NCBI GenBank assembly: GCA_015680685.1
Contig: MNCI01006064.1
Coordinates: 59,330-110,824 of the forward strand
Length of the DNA: 51,495 nucleotides
From: Gnetum montanum
Lineage: Eukaryota > Streptophyta > Gnetopsida > Gnetales > Gnetaceae
Direction of reading: 5' to 3'
The position numbers were made by a program, and so were the translations under genes. This document shows, piece by piece, positions 33,543-42,439 of this stretch; within the stretch, counting starts at the first letter, position 1, and every line of letters begins with the position of its first letter. The notes beneath the pieces are model-generated. The model was not told the origin of the DNA. It did no database searches and saw nothing but the letters and a program-made list of their open reading frames with translations.

Positions 33543-33577
33543 ATACTAATGCTTTGTTCATTGCTTGTCAGTTGCAG
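33543..33577 (+). other. Branch point and acceptor before first antisense exon
   Basis: TACTAAT at 33545-33551, a pyrimidine-biased tract, then TTGCAG ending at 33577. This is close to an ideal plant 3' splice site and implies an upstream non-coding exon or donor in segment X. Confidence 0.55.
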
Positions 33578-34030
33578 GGTGCTACTAAAGCTTGTATTGA
33601 TCATCGTGGAGCTTGTAGGCATCTTGTGTTGCATAAGCGAGCCTATTCCTAACACGCCTACACCAGATATGCAAGTGGGTGTTTAGGCAGTGTCATTTTG
33701 GCCAAGGACTTGTGAGTTCCTGGAGTACCTACTGGAGTAGTTTAGTGTGATCATGTGATCACACTTAGTGATGGAGGCTACTAGCGCCATCACTGAGATG
33801 TTGCTACTTAGGGTTAACTAGGACATCTTGAGGTTCATCTCAAATGAGCCTACTACTAGTAGTGATGGGGTGGGTGACTCAAGTAGAGGTCCTAGGAGTG
33901 CTCGATACCTATCTAGGACATGACACATGATAGGGTTTAATTGCTACAACAAGAGCAACACTCTCTTCATCACTTTGCAGGTGCACACCTTATTCCAGAA
34001 TCCACCTAGGAGTATTTACTATGCTAGAGG
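33578..34030 (+). pseudogene. Antisense gene, exon block 1
   Basis: One frame reads through with stops almost only at TAG. Visible segments are SEPIPNTPTPDMQVGV, FWPRTCEFLEYLLE, MEATSAITEMLLLRVN and SSDGVGDSSRGPRSARYL. It ends AGAGG before the donor GTAAGT at 34031. A frame change may occur near 33920. Confidence 0.5.
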
Positions 34031-34121
34031 GTAAGTGCTTTATGGCTTTCATAGTGTTCTTTTTTTTTGTTACTTACTCATGCTATCTCACTAATGGCTT
34101 ATGCTTAATGTTGTTTCAAAG
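34031..34121 (+). other. Intron-like segment, 91 bp
   Basis: Donor GTAAGT, a run of nine T, CTAAT branch motif near 34091, and an acceptor TTTCAAAG. The sequence on both sides is coding and this segment is T-rich and non-coding. Confidence 0.65.
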
Positions 34122-34340
34122 TTGATGAGGAGGAACTACATGATGAGGCAGACACTCTAGCCTTGACCTGCACTGTCCTGGAGGTATTCTCCTTTAGCCC
34201 AAATGTTCAAGTAGCTGTGCTTGAGCAAGTGGGGTTTAATTTGGAGGTCTATCTTACCTAATACCTAAGGGCATACAAGTGGTGTAGGATCCACAACTAG
34301 TTGGATGAGGAGTGGCCCACTAATGTGATTAACACCAAGC
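34122..34340 (+). pseudogene. Antisense gene, exon block 2
   Basis: DEEELHDEADTLALTCTVLE and VQVAVLEQVGFNLEVYL followed by WPTNVINTKQMLAT. In about 72 codons there are two stops, TAA and TAG. The block runs into the family E insertion. The open frame that continues to 34582 is family E sequence and not part of the exon. Confidence 0.55.
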
Positions 34341-35556
34341 AGATGCTTGCAACATCACCCCCATCTCATACCTCAATTTTGTCACATATATGCCCATGTT
34401 TTAGCTCATGTGCTTGCTCATGTATGTGTTGGCGACCATTTGGGACACGACGGCCAATGAGTGTCCTCAAACAGGATTTAGGTGCTTGTTGGTCTCTGGC
34501 AACACTAAGGCCCAAATACCTCCAAATAGACTCAGTAGTTAATGTAAGTATGTGTGTGTGCTGTTGCGGCATGCGGTTGTGAAATATGAAACGACTGCAT
34601 TGTGTGTAAACTACAAATGAGTTATCTTAAAGAGATTCAGCCAACTTTGCCAAATACTGTGAGTTGTTGAGAGTTTCTACTTTGTTCAATTGCCTAGTCT
34701 ACGTAGTCCTTATAATACCTACTTGTAACAAATAAAATTTTGCAAAAGCATTTGAGCACAATTTTGAGAATCTACTTCTAATTTTCCCCAGAGAAAGAGA
34801 TAGTTCCACAAGAAAACTAGAAATAGAGCAAGATTCAATGGAAATAGACAGAAAAGAAAGCAGATTTGCGTGGACCTCAAATATTTAAACAAGGTAAAAT
34901 GACACGAGTAAACACTTCGCAATAAAGCTATCCCAAATTCAATAACTACAAATTGTTCAAACTTCCAAGGCTCAAATAAGCAATTTCTTCAAGACAATCC
35001 TACTATGCTACCAAAAATTGCTACGTAAACTACCACGTACGAGACTCTATTTTGGCTAGATAATAGATGTCAACAATTGCGTTCAACAGAACCTTCAAAA
35101 GACTTGATAATTTCTGATTCAAATACCACGGAGATTCACTTTAAAGATAAAAAGAAGCTATTCTGGTCCCATCAAAATACCAAAGATCTTCTGAACACCC
35201 TCTTGACTATTGAATCCTGCAACGGCATGACTACTAGCAGAGGCTCTCTTACAACGATCTCAATAGTAGTTCTTATATGTTGCATAATAACCAAATTCAC
35301 TACTAAAATGCTCTTAAGGTTTTCAAACACAAGCGCTTCTATGGCAAAATTTTAATAGAAATTTTCAATTGTACAACAAGAACAATAAGAGCAATGTAAA
35401 AATCCTAAAATTACTTGCCAAGGATGATACTATCTAAACCACTAGCTAAAAAATTTAAACAAAATAGAAAACAATAAGCATAACTCACAGGACTATGACA
35501 AAGAGGCTGAAATCCTTTCTTTAGCAAGTCATCTTACAAGCAATCTTTCACAATGT

Positions 35557-35567
35557 CTTTTATAAAT
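35557..35567 (-). promoter_or_regulatory. TATA box of minus-strand family E LTR
   Basis: The minus strand reads ATTTATAAAAG, aligned with the box at 5789 in the plus-strand copy. Confidence 0.5.
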
Positions 35568-35711
35568 GCTCTTCCCAAGAGCCAAAGTGTCTCTCCAAGT
35601 GTGAGCTCCAAGTCCTCAATTGTGTCATATCTTCCTCCTTACCCTTGAAGCCTTTTTATAAGGTTCAAACAGTAGGTAGGTAGTTTACAAAATATCTTGG
35701 GTGGTTATAAC

Positions 35712-35945
35712 CACCATAGAGATAAAAAAGCTGTGGGTGACAAGTGTCTTCATTCAGTTGCCAAGTGGCCTCATTTAATTGCCAAGTGGTCACCATGGAG
35801 ATAAAAAAGATGTAGTTGACAAGTGTCCCATGTAGTTGCCAAGTGGCCATTGTGGAGATAAAGAGGTTGTAGTTGACAAGTGTTCCATGTAGTTGCCAAG
35901 TGGCCATTGTGGAGATAAAGAGGTTGTAGTGGACAAGTGGCCTTT
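35712..35945. repeat. 57-bp tandem repeats in family E U3
   Basis: Two nearly identical units (35811-35867, 35868-35924) and two diverged or partial ones. Each holds GTTGACAAGTGT, GTTGCCAAGTGGCC and GGAGATAAAGAGG. They lie upstream of the TATA box on the minus strand. The plus-strand copy of E shows only a remnant ('acacttggcag' near 5660). Confidence 0.8.
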
Positions 35946-36000
35946 GTATAAAAGCTATGATGGCCAAGTGGCTATCCAATAAACTCCCTATTTCTCTTTA

Positions 36001-37732
36001 ATGATAACCTTTCCCTTGTTCTTTATATACATATAGATTATTATTAAAACTTAAATTGTGACTTTATGCCCATATTAATATTTTTTTATTTTATAAATTT
36101 TGGCATGACATCGATTAATAAAAAGTTTTTCTTTTTAAAATAAAATCAGGGTCAATACAAGGACGATGATTTGATATTGTGCCGTGTGTTCCATAAAAAA
36201 CTGTGGTCGTTGTAACCTTTGCCACCGTGCTGTATTTATGAATTTTAAAAGCATCTATCATCTCTTATAATGCCATAAAATATCATTTATATATAATAAA
36301 TATAGTCATGGATTTGCTTCCCATCGGCACTATCCTGGTTCTTCAAATTAACCCTCTAGTAAGTAAATAGAATAGCAATCATTGCTACAGACTCTCAACA
36401 ATATATGTGGCATACAGATCCATAGAGTGTTGAATGGCTTCACAGGCAATGGTCGTCGGCAGAAATTCATCCACAGCAATTTCTTTATTCATGTAATGGA
36501 TTTAAAATAAATAAAGACTTAAGGTTTCACCATCTAGAGCCCTCTTCGTTGTAACTCTGACAACTGTGTTCAGCAACCATTATCTTTGATAGAATGATCC
36601 ACATAAATCTTAGCTATAGGATTAGTGTCGTATCATCCCACGCACAAAATTAATACAACAGTGAGCCTTGCGATTCCATCTCAAGAAGCAATATCCTCAA
36701 ACTCTCTTCATTTTCGCAGATTGCTATGTTGCAGATTTACCTCTGGTAAAATCGTTGCAAAAATTTGAAATAAAGAACATGTGCCACAATGGTACTCTCC
36801 CTCTTATGTCGTGTAGAATTCCAATTTTCTGGACCTATCCTTGCTTGTGTTTTTCCTTCGTTCAAATCCCAATCTTACACAAACCAGGCTCTCAAAGACT
36901 GTCTCATGAAGTTCTGGAAAAAATGTGAGACTGCTATAATAAAGCCACTGTATCCAAGAAATACAGCCCTAGACCCACTCATATCCCTACTTTTCTTTCC
37001 TGTCCATTATCCACAAGTAATACAGAGTTATCTATGTTTCTTTGCAAAATGAAGTTTAAGTTGCTTTTGGATTGGATGTGCTGCTTCCAATGGTTACGTC
37101 TGCTGCTTTTTAGCTACATTTAAGTCTGCTGCTTTTTAGCTACATTTAATTCTGCAAGCTTATCCTATTTGGGAGACTTTATTATAATATTTTTTGCATC
37201 CATGAGAGGTATTGTTCAGACCAGTTTCTGAACCTTGTTTTAATGCTCTCGTATCTAAAAATGGTGGTAACAGTGACAGCCATTTCTTATGGCATGTTTT
37301 TCATGGCAACAACAAGAACCATATTTGCAGACCCTTCTAATTTTCAACATAACTTGGATCTAGATTTTCCTCAAAAACAACCTGTGTTTTTGCTAATAGT
37401 GGATATATTTCTGCTGAGAATTGTAGTTCCTAGAGTGAAGTTCCACTTAATTCTTGCCATTCAATCATCCATCTAGCACATTGGTAACCAATCTTGTTTT
37501 CCATCTTTGGCATTCTGTGTATGGAGATGAGATTTTCATGATCATGCATATCAATATTATGATGACCATTGGGGTGGAATTAATATCATTTATATATTTT
37601 TTTATCATGTTCTCTATCATTTCCTTTTAAGTATCTACTTTTGCTATTCCATGAAATGGCCAAAATGTGCCAACAGTATGCCTACTAGTTTATCTTTGGC
37701 ATGATGCTAACATTGTTTTGCCTTTGTTGTAG
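36001..37732. other. Unassigned segment, probably intron plus insertion remainder
   Basis: It differs from its neighbours, with more CpG and fewer C-to-T signs, and a 26-base direct repeat 'tctgctgctttttagctaca' at about 37097-37150. A 78-codon open frame (37243-37476) starts with a hydrophobic, signal-like stretch (VVTVTAISYGMFFMATTRTI), but I cannot link it to a family. The right end has a CTAAC branch motif (about 37707) and a TTTTGTTGTAG acceptor at 37732. It could be captured low-copy host DNA. Confidence 0.35.
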
Positions 37733-38791
37733 TGGTAGTTGCTTCAGAGAAGGTTACAATGGTCACCATAAGCTCCATAGAGGTCATCCTCATCATGAAA
37801 TATGACGATGTATAGGATGCATAACACTAGCTATGCCACAAGCTCTTAGATGCATTGATAGCTAGGCTCACACATGAAGGGTTTATGGACCTATTTTTGG
37901 CCCTTAGCCTAAGTATTCTAGTGGCTAAAATGGTTACCATCATTGACTCCTTCAACAATGACATTTGATAGTTCATCACTTGAGTTCACAGTGTGAGGGT
38001 AGTGCTTAACCTCAGTGAATCCTTCTTTGCTGACCTCATTGGCCTTCTTACTAATGGCCCATTGATTGTTGATAAGGCCAATAAGGAGGTGGATTGTAGA
38101 GGGGAGATCAAGGTCTAGTTGGGGGCCACTTGATCTCACAAGGGTATACCAATCAAGGATGTGCTTGTGCCTGAGATATAGAAGCTCTACCCTCTTTTCT
38201 GCACTCATTCCTTCCAGAAGTTACTCTCCCAAGGAAAGATCCTTGGGGTGGAGTAGGCATGGATGATGAAAGAGATGCTACTAGAGGACACAAGGTTCAA
38301 CTAGGCTACTTATATAGCAATTGGCTTGCATGTAGTGATCTCCAGACTACAATTTAACATCCAAGAATGGTCCCATGTCCAATTCAGATTCTTTCCAGGG
38401 TACCTGCAAAGGTTTTTGGATCTCTTTGTCATACATGATGGTGGATGTTGGATGGTGTAGGACTACGAGTAGTTATTCAAACCATGGATCAAGCACTTGT
38501 TTACAACTACATGGGCACAAGACCCCCCTTGAGGAGATCAATGAGTCATTATCCATAATGACTAATGGTCCTATGGGGCAATCATATTAATCATGAGATA
38601 GAGTAGGTGAGGATCCTCTAGTTGGCACCAAGGACATGAACCAGACATATCACTACATTGCAGAGATGATGGAAGTGTCTAAGGCAAAGATTAAGATGCC
38701 ATGTCCCACAAAGGAGACTACCCCTGAGTCAGAAGATTTAGCAATAAAAAGATCTGTATTAAGTTCCAAAGCTTGTGCACAGAGGTTTCAG
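37733..38791 (+). pseudogene. Antisense gene, exon block 3 (main)
   Basis: About 268 codons in one frame to about 38527, then a shift at a run of six C and a second frame to 38791. The first part has 14 stops: nine TAG, four TGA, one TAA. Visible segments are LLDALIARLTHEGFMDLFLA, ESFFADLIGLLTNGPLIVDK, LYPLFCTHSFQKLLSQGKIL and FFPGYLQRFLDLFVIHDGGC. The last part has EEINESLSIMTNGPMGQSY and YHYIAEMMEVSKAKIKMPCP. It ends TTTCAG before the donor GTTAGT. Predicted mostly helical; no known motif seen. Confidence 0.6.
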
Positions 38792-38909
38792 GTTAGTATG
38801 CATAACTTGTTAGATGCATTTATTGTATTAATGTTATTTATATTTTTATGTTTTCATTTATGATATGCTATTAACTAACTAATGTTCTGTGCATATGTGT
38901 TGATTGCAG
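38792..38909 (+). other. Intron-like segment, 118 bp
   Basis: Donor CAG/GTTAGTATG, an AT-rich body, CTAAC near 38875, and the acceptor TTGATTGCAG. This is the clearest intron of the set. Confidence 0.7.
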
Positions 38910-39135
38910 AGATCAGAGAGAGGGTTGTTGGAGTAGTAGCTGAGGCAGTAGCAGAAGGAGTGCCCTCTTAAGCTAAGGAGGGGAAGGCTAATGAAGATGG
39001 GTTGCCTAAGGCAACAAAGATCCTCCAAATGTTGGAGGAGAATGGATTGATGCACCTCGATGGGGATTATTTTGATTACCTGTTTGATGGTGTCTAGTTG
39101 GGTGACCCCCTTGCACTCACACCTAAAGGCTTACC
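38910..39135 (+). pseudogene. Antisense gene, exon block 4
   Basis: It includes IRERVVGVVAEAVAEGVPS, LPKATKILQMLEENGLMHLD and YFDYLFDGV, with one TAA and one TAG stop. The donor at its end is not a clear GT, so the right boundary is uncertain. A T-rich stretch and TTATAG acceptor follow at 39206. Confidence 0.5.
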
Positions 39136-39206
39136 ATCTGTTATTACCTTTTGCTCTAGTGTCTTTAGCTATTTGATTGTATGCTAATTGAATCATTGTA
39201 TTATAG

Positions 39207-39344
39207 CCTTAGATGTTCCTACTAGAAGTCCCACCCCTACCTATTGCATGGAGTCATGGGTAGACATGCCGGATAAGATTGCCTTCATGGAGGGAATTAT
39301 TGAGAACATGGTGAACCATTTGCAACATGTAGATTCCAAGTTTG
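39207..39344 (+). pseudogene. Antisense gene, exon block 5
   Basis: Fully open: LDVPTRSPTPTYCMESWVDM, PDKIAFMEGIIENMVNHLQ and VDSKFG. It is preceded by ATTATAG and followed by the donor GTATGT at 39345. Confidence 0.6.
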
Positions 39345-39396
39345 GTATGTGCATGATGTTGCTTTTCTTATGTTTCTTTACTGATTGAACACTTAG

Positions 39397-40243
39397 TTTG
39401 TGGCTAAGATTAATCAATTATCATGTCCCAACAAGTTCTAAGCTTCAATGGCATCCAAGCAAGGTGGCCTAGGTGGATGCCCTTCCTAACCTCCCTCATA
39501 AGGTGGAACAGGTGTCTCGTTACATGTATGAGATAGCTAGCAAGTGTGTGCTTTCATGTGCAAAGACATTGTGGATATGCAGATGCTCTAATGAGCACTT
39601 GTGGAAATGCATGCATAAGCATCAAGAGAGAGTGACCAGCTAGAATACAAAGATCAACGATCTTCAAGCTAGATTTAACTTTCTAGTAGCCAAGTCATAA
39701 GGAGATAGCACCTAGAGAACCTTTGAGATAGAATATGCTCAATACTAGTTAGCTCTTAGAGGCAAGAATGAGGCCACCTAGGAAGTGATAGAGCAACAAT
39801 TGGAGATGGACTTACTGACCTAGAAGAATTATAGCACTAAGGTGTATTAGTGGGGCTAGACTTAGAACAACCACAAGCACCAATACAAGCATGAGCATGA
39901 TGCATACCTTCGATGGTATAAGGAGGAGTCTATTGAACACCACAACCTCAAAATGTTTCTTGAGGTGATTAGTGGGAGGTAAGCTTATGAATTGTTCACT
40001 CAGCATACAATGGTTAGTGGCTCTCCTGAGTGGACGATTATCATCCCTTTAGTAGAGGATTCCTCTACTATGTTCTTAATGGAGCCACCTACATGGACTA
40101 CTATGGACAAAGGCAAGATCCTTGCAGGAATTGACTTTGGCTAGGAACACTAGACCTATCTTTTTAAGGCTAAGATTCTCTGACACTTAGAGGTTGGCCT
40201 TGAAAAGTTACCTCTAGAAGACACTGATGCGGGATCCTCTCAA
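39397..40243 (+). pseudogene. Antisense gene, exon block 6, coiled-coil rich
   Basis: About 268 codons in a single frame with 14 stops: 11 TAG, two TAA, one TGA. Only two in-frame CAG codons remain, against eight CAA. Visible segments are VEQVSRYMYEIASKCVLSCA, KINDLQARFNFLVAKS, YLRWYKEESIEHHNLKMFLE and SPEWTIIIPLVEDSSTMFLM. Gln/Glu/Lys-rich heptad-like spacing suggests a coiled coil. It begins at an acceptor at 39396 or 39435 (the phase does not decide) and ends TCTCAA before GTTAGT. Confidence 0.6.
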
Positions 40244-40332
40244 GTTAGTTTTTTTGTTTTTTATGCTTTTTTCATGTTTTGGGTTAGCTTGTGTAGTATA
40301 GATTTACTTACTATGGGCTCATTTTGTTGCAG
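40244..40332 (+). other. Intron-like segment, 89 bp
   Basis: Donor GTTAGTTTT, a T-rich body, and the acceptor CATTTTGTTGCAG. Coding sense stops and resumes at its ends. Confidence 0.65.
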
Positions 40333-40422
40333 TTATGGTAGTAGATGCCAAGAGATGCTACAAGCCCCAGTGACATGGTGGAGAAGGAAGAACCTCCACC
40401 CCCTCCTAATGCCACTAGTTGA
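40333..40422 (+). pseudogene. Antisense gene, last exon
   Basis: In phase with block 6. After two TAG stops it reads MPRDATSPSDMVEKEEPPPP and ends at TGA 40420-40422. The acidic, Pro-rich tail looks like a natural C-terminus. Confidence 0.5.
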
Positions 40423-41240
40423 GCATGACCTGATGTGGCCCTGCTGTGGGGAATTTTTACTATTTTTGTTGTATTTTACTGCTCATGCTATGTACTGCTA
40501 TTGATATGATATCTAATGCATAAATTTGCTACATGTGATGTGCAGTGTGTAAACCTTTTTTTTTTTTGTTTTATTTAATATGTGCTTACTATGCTTATAA
40601 TGCGACAAATTAATGTGCTAAGTTAGGATTATGTGATGATAATGTAACTAGGCCATTGTGAATCCCATGCTAGTTTAAGACCATAGCGGGAGGGCTTATG
40701 TTAGTTCAAGGCCATTTTGGGCTATGTATATTGCTAGTTTAAGGTCATTTTAGGAAATGTGTTGCTAGTTTAAGGTCATGGCAGGCTATAGGGTCATAAT
40801 TATAGGTGGTATTTTAAGGCCATTCTAGGCCACACATTGCTAGGTTAGGGCCATGGCAAGCCAGGTAGTGCTATTTCTCTTTTTGTGATTTTGGCTTTTC
40901 TAATTTTTATGCATTTTTATGTTTTTCATGCATAAGCTAATAACTGCTAAAGGATAAACTAAGTGAGTGAATGCATAACCTAAACAAAATGTATAAAAAA
41001 AGAAAATGAATGTGTAAACAGAGTAGAATGATGCATAATTTAAACAATCAAGCTAAAAATAAATGCATAAACAAATGTAGTATAAGTGAAAATAAAGATG
41101 AAATTCATGGTGTGTAAAAGTAAAGGGTAGGAAGGCACCTAGCACATTTTGGGCTAAGAGGGTACCTTAGTTGTGCAGTTGCTTCCTAATTTGGTATAGA
41201 TTAGGGGGTGTGTACAGCCTAGACTGTACTATGAAATGGT
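40423..41240. other. Non-coding segment with TGCTAGTTTAAGGTCAT units
   Basis: At 40640-40870 there are about six units of TGCTAGTTTAAGGTCAT with variants, related to the tract at 27430. An A-rich stretch with several 'atgcataa' follows (40910-41100), then the decayed end of the protease frame. Weak minus-strand donor candidates lie at 41139-41155. Confidence 0.5.
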
Positions 41241-41244
41241 CTCC

Positions 41245-42060
41245 TTATCCTTCACTTGCAATGTTGAAGGGTGACTTATCCCACATAGTGTCTTCTAGGA
41301 GGTTGTCGACTTCTTTTGCTTGTTTGAGTGGGTTGGCCTGATGCGTTTCATCCTTATCCTTTACTATGGATGTGTCATCAGGGAACTCCACCTCTAACCC
41401 TTGCTTCGTTTCTATGTTGTTAATGACCAAAGGGGCTACATTATCACCATGGATAATGACCTCACCACCTTCATATGGAAGGTGGATTTCTTGATGAATG
41501 GGAGAGGAAATAGTCCATAATTAGGCTAACCAAGGCCTGGCCAATATTAAGTTGAAGCCAAGCATTTCCTCTATGATGATGAATTCAGTAGTTGTGGAGA
41601 ATCCTTCTCTTGCCATGAAGGCTATCATGACATTTCCTCTAATGATGATGCATGATTCATTGAAGGATTTTAGACACGTGGTCTTTGTTGGTTTGATCTA
41701 GTCAACGAGGCCTAGTTTGTTAACGATAGTGTATGGGATGACATTTGTTGTCATCCCATCAACAATGTGCACCCTCCAAATTTTACATTTCCCAACACAT
41801 ATTGTGATGAACATGGATGTTGTTATCACCTAACGCTTCTTAGGGCTGATCTTAATCACCTCATTATGGAATGTGAGAAGTATTGAGCTCAATTCCTGCA
41901 GCGTAGAAGGAAACATCACAACATGAATGGAATGCTCATCTACTGGGATGTCCTCTATGATAGGAATGAAGGTCAACATCAGGACTAGTGCTTCATGGTG
42001 GGCAGGTGAGATCATAATCAGATCATACAAGCTCAACATTCTATTCTTTTTCTTTAGCAC
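41245..42060 (-). pseudogene. Element C protease region
   Basis: Minus strand from 42060: VMFPSTLQELSSILLTFHNE, then ITICVGKCKIWRVHIVDGMT with TTNVIPYTIVNKLGL. This is the aspartic-protease active-site region, with the expected D-G-G/S triplet reading VDGM. A later FNLILARPWLA matches the conserved LxGRPWL end of the domain. The tail (41430-41245) is acidic and Lys-rich. The run of frames is good from 41440 to 41830. RT should follow directly but is 9.7 kb away. Confidence 0.7.
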
Positions 42061-42439
42061 CTGCTTAACCTAGGCTAATACATTTAGGAAGTCTTTGTCA
42101 TTGTCTGTCATTTTGTTGGCCTTGACCTCCTCCATGCGACCTAAGAGATGGATCTCTCATGAAGGAGACTTGGGCTTTGCTTGCCTAGCCTCTTTGGAGG
42201 CCTTAGTGCCCAATTGTGACTTGCTGGTGGTGGCCTTTTCAGTTGATTCAACCATGGGAACTATAGAAAGGGGGATTGGTTTGGGCAGACCTAGTGCTTT
42301 CTACTCTCAATGTTTTCTAATAATCTTATTAGTGAGATGCTCATTAGGCCTTCCAAGCTACCACCTAGATGGTTTGTTGGTGTTGCTAGTAGGATTGGTT
42401 CTTAGACAAGAAGGGACTAACACGTTATCCATTCCTAGA

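Larger units (their letters stand above)
31378..33577 (-). mobile_element. LTR-like non-coding segment X
   Basis: About 2.2 kb without coding sense, between the RT exon (left) and the first antisense exon (right). It shares the style of the Tat U3: 'agactatgctctccactgtggtagtcc', 'actatgctctctatggagg' and 'gagagcatagtt' recur with 'agttagaaaaa' spacers. It has a TATA-like box on the minus strand at 31779. It starts TGCAA and ends TTGCA, so it could be the LTR of a related, truncated element, or promoter-bearing intron sequence. No second copy fixes the ends. Confidence 0.45.
34400..36000 (-). mobile_element. Family E LTR and leader, minus-strand insertion
   Basis: Reverse complement of the family E copy at 5565-6950, inserted in the antisense gene. 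It keeps several CpG sites and looks less decayed than the plus-strand copy. The left part (34430-34560) matches the leader hairpin region, and the right part holds the U3 repeats. No coding part of family E is present, so it is a truncated copy or solo LTR. Exact ends and target duplication were not identified. Confidence 0.65.
33578..40422 (+). pseudogene. Antisense multi-exon gene trace inside element C, unrecognised product
   Basis: Exon-like blocks on the strand opposite to gag-pol: 33578-34030, 34122 to about 34340, 37733-38791, 38910 to about 39135, 39207-39344, about 39397-40243 and 40333-40422. Most junctions have plant splice signals and the introns are about 80-120 bases, except where family E is inserted (34400-36000). 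Blocks of up to 268 codons hold one frame despite many stops. The predicted protein would be mostly helical, with a long Glu/Lys/Gln-rich second half (likely coiled coil) and an acidic Pro-rich end (EKEEPPPPPNATS). I do not recognise it. Known Tat elements can carry antisense extra ORFs, usually between integrase and the 3' LTR, so the place here is unusual. Confidence 0.6.

Noticed and set aside
34301-34582. A 93-codon plus-strand frame that extends exon block 2
   Set aside because: The second half is family E leader sequence (matched at 6800-6950), so the extension is accidental.
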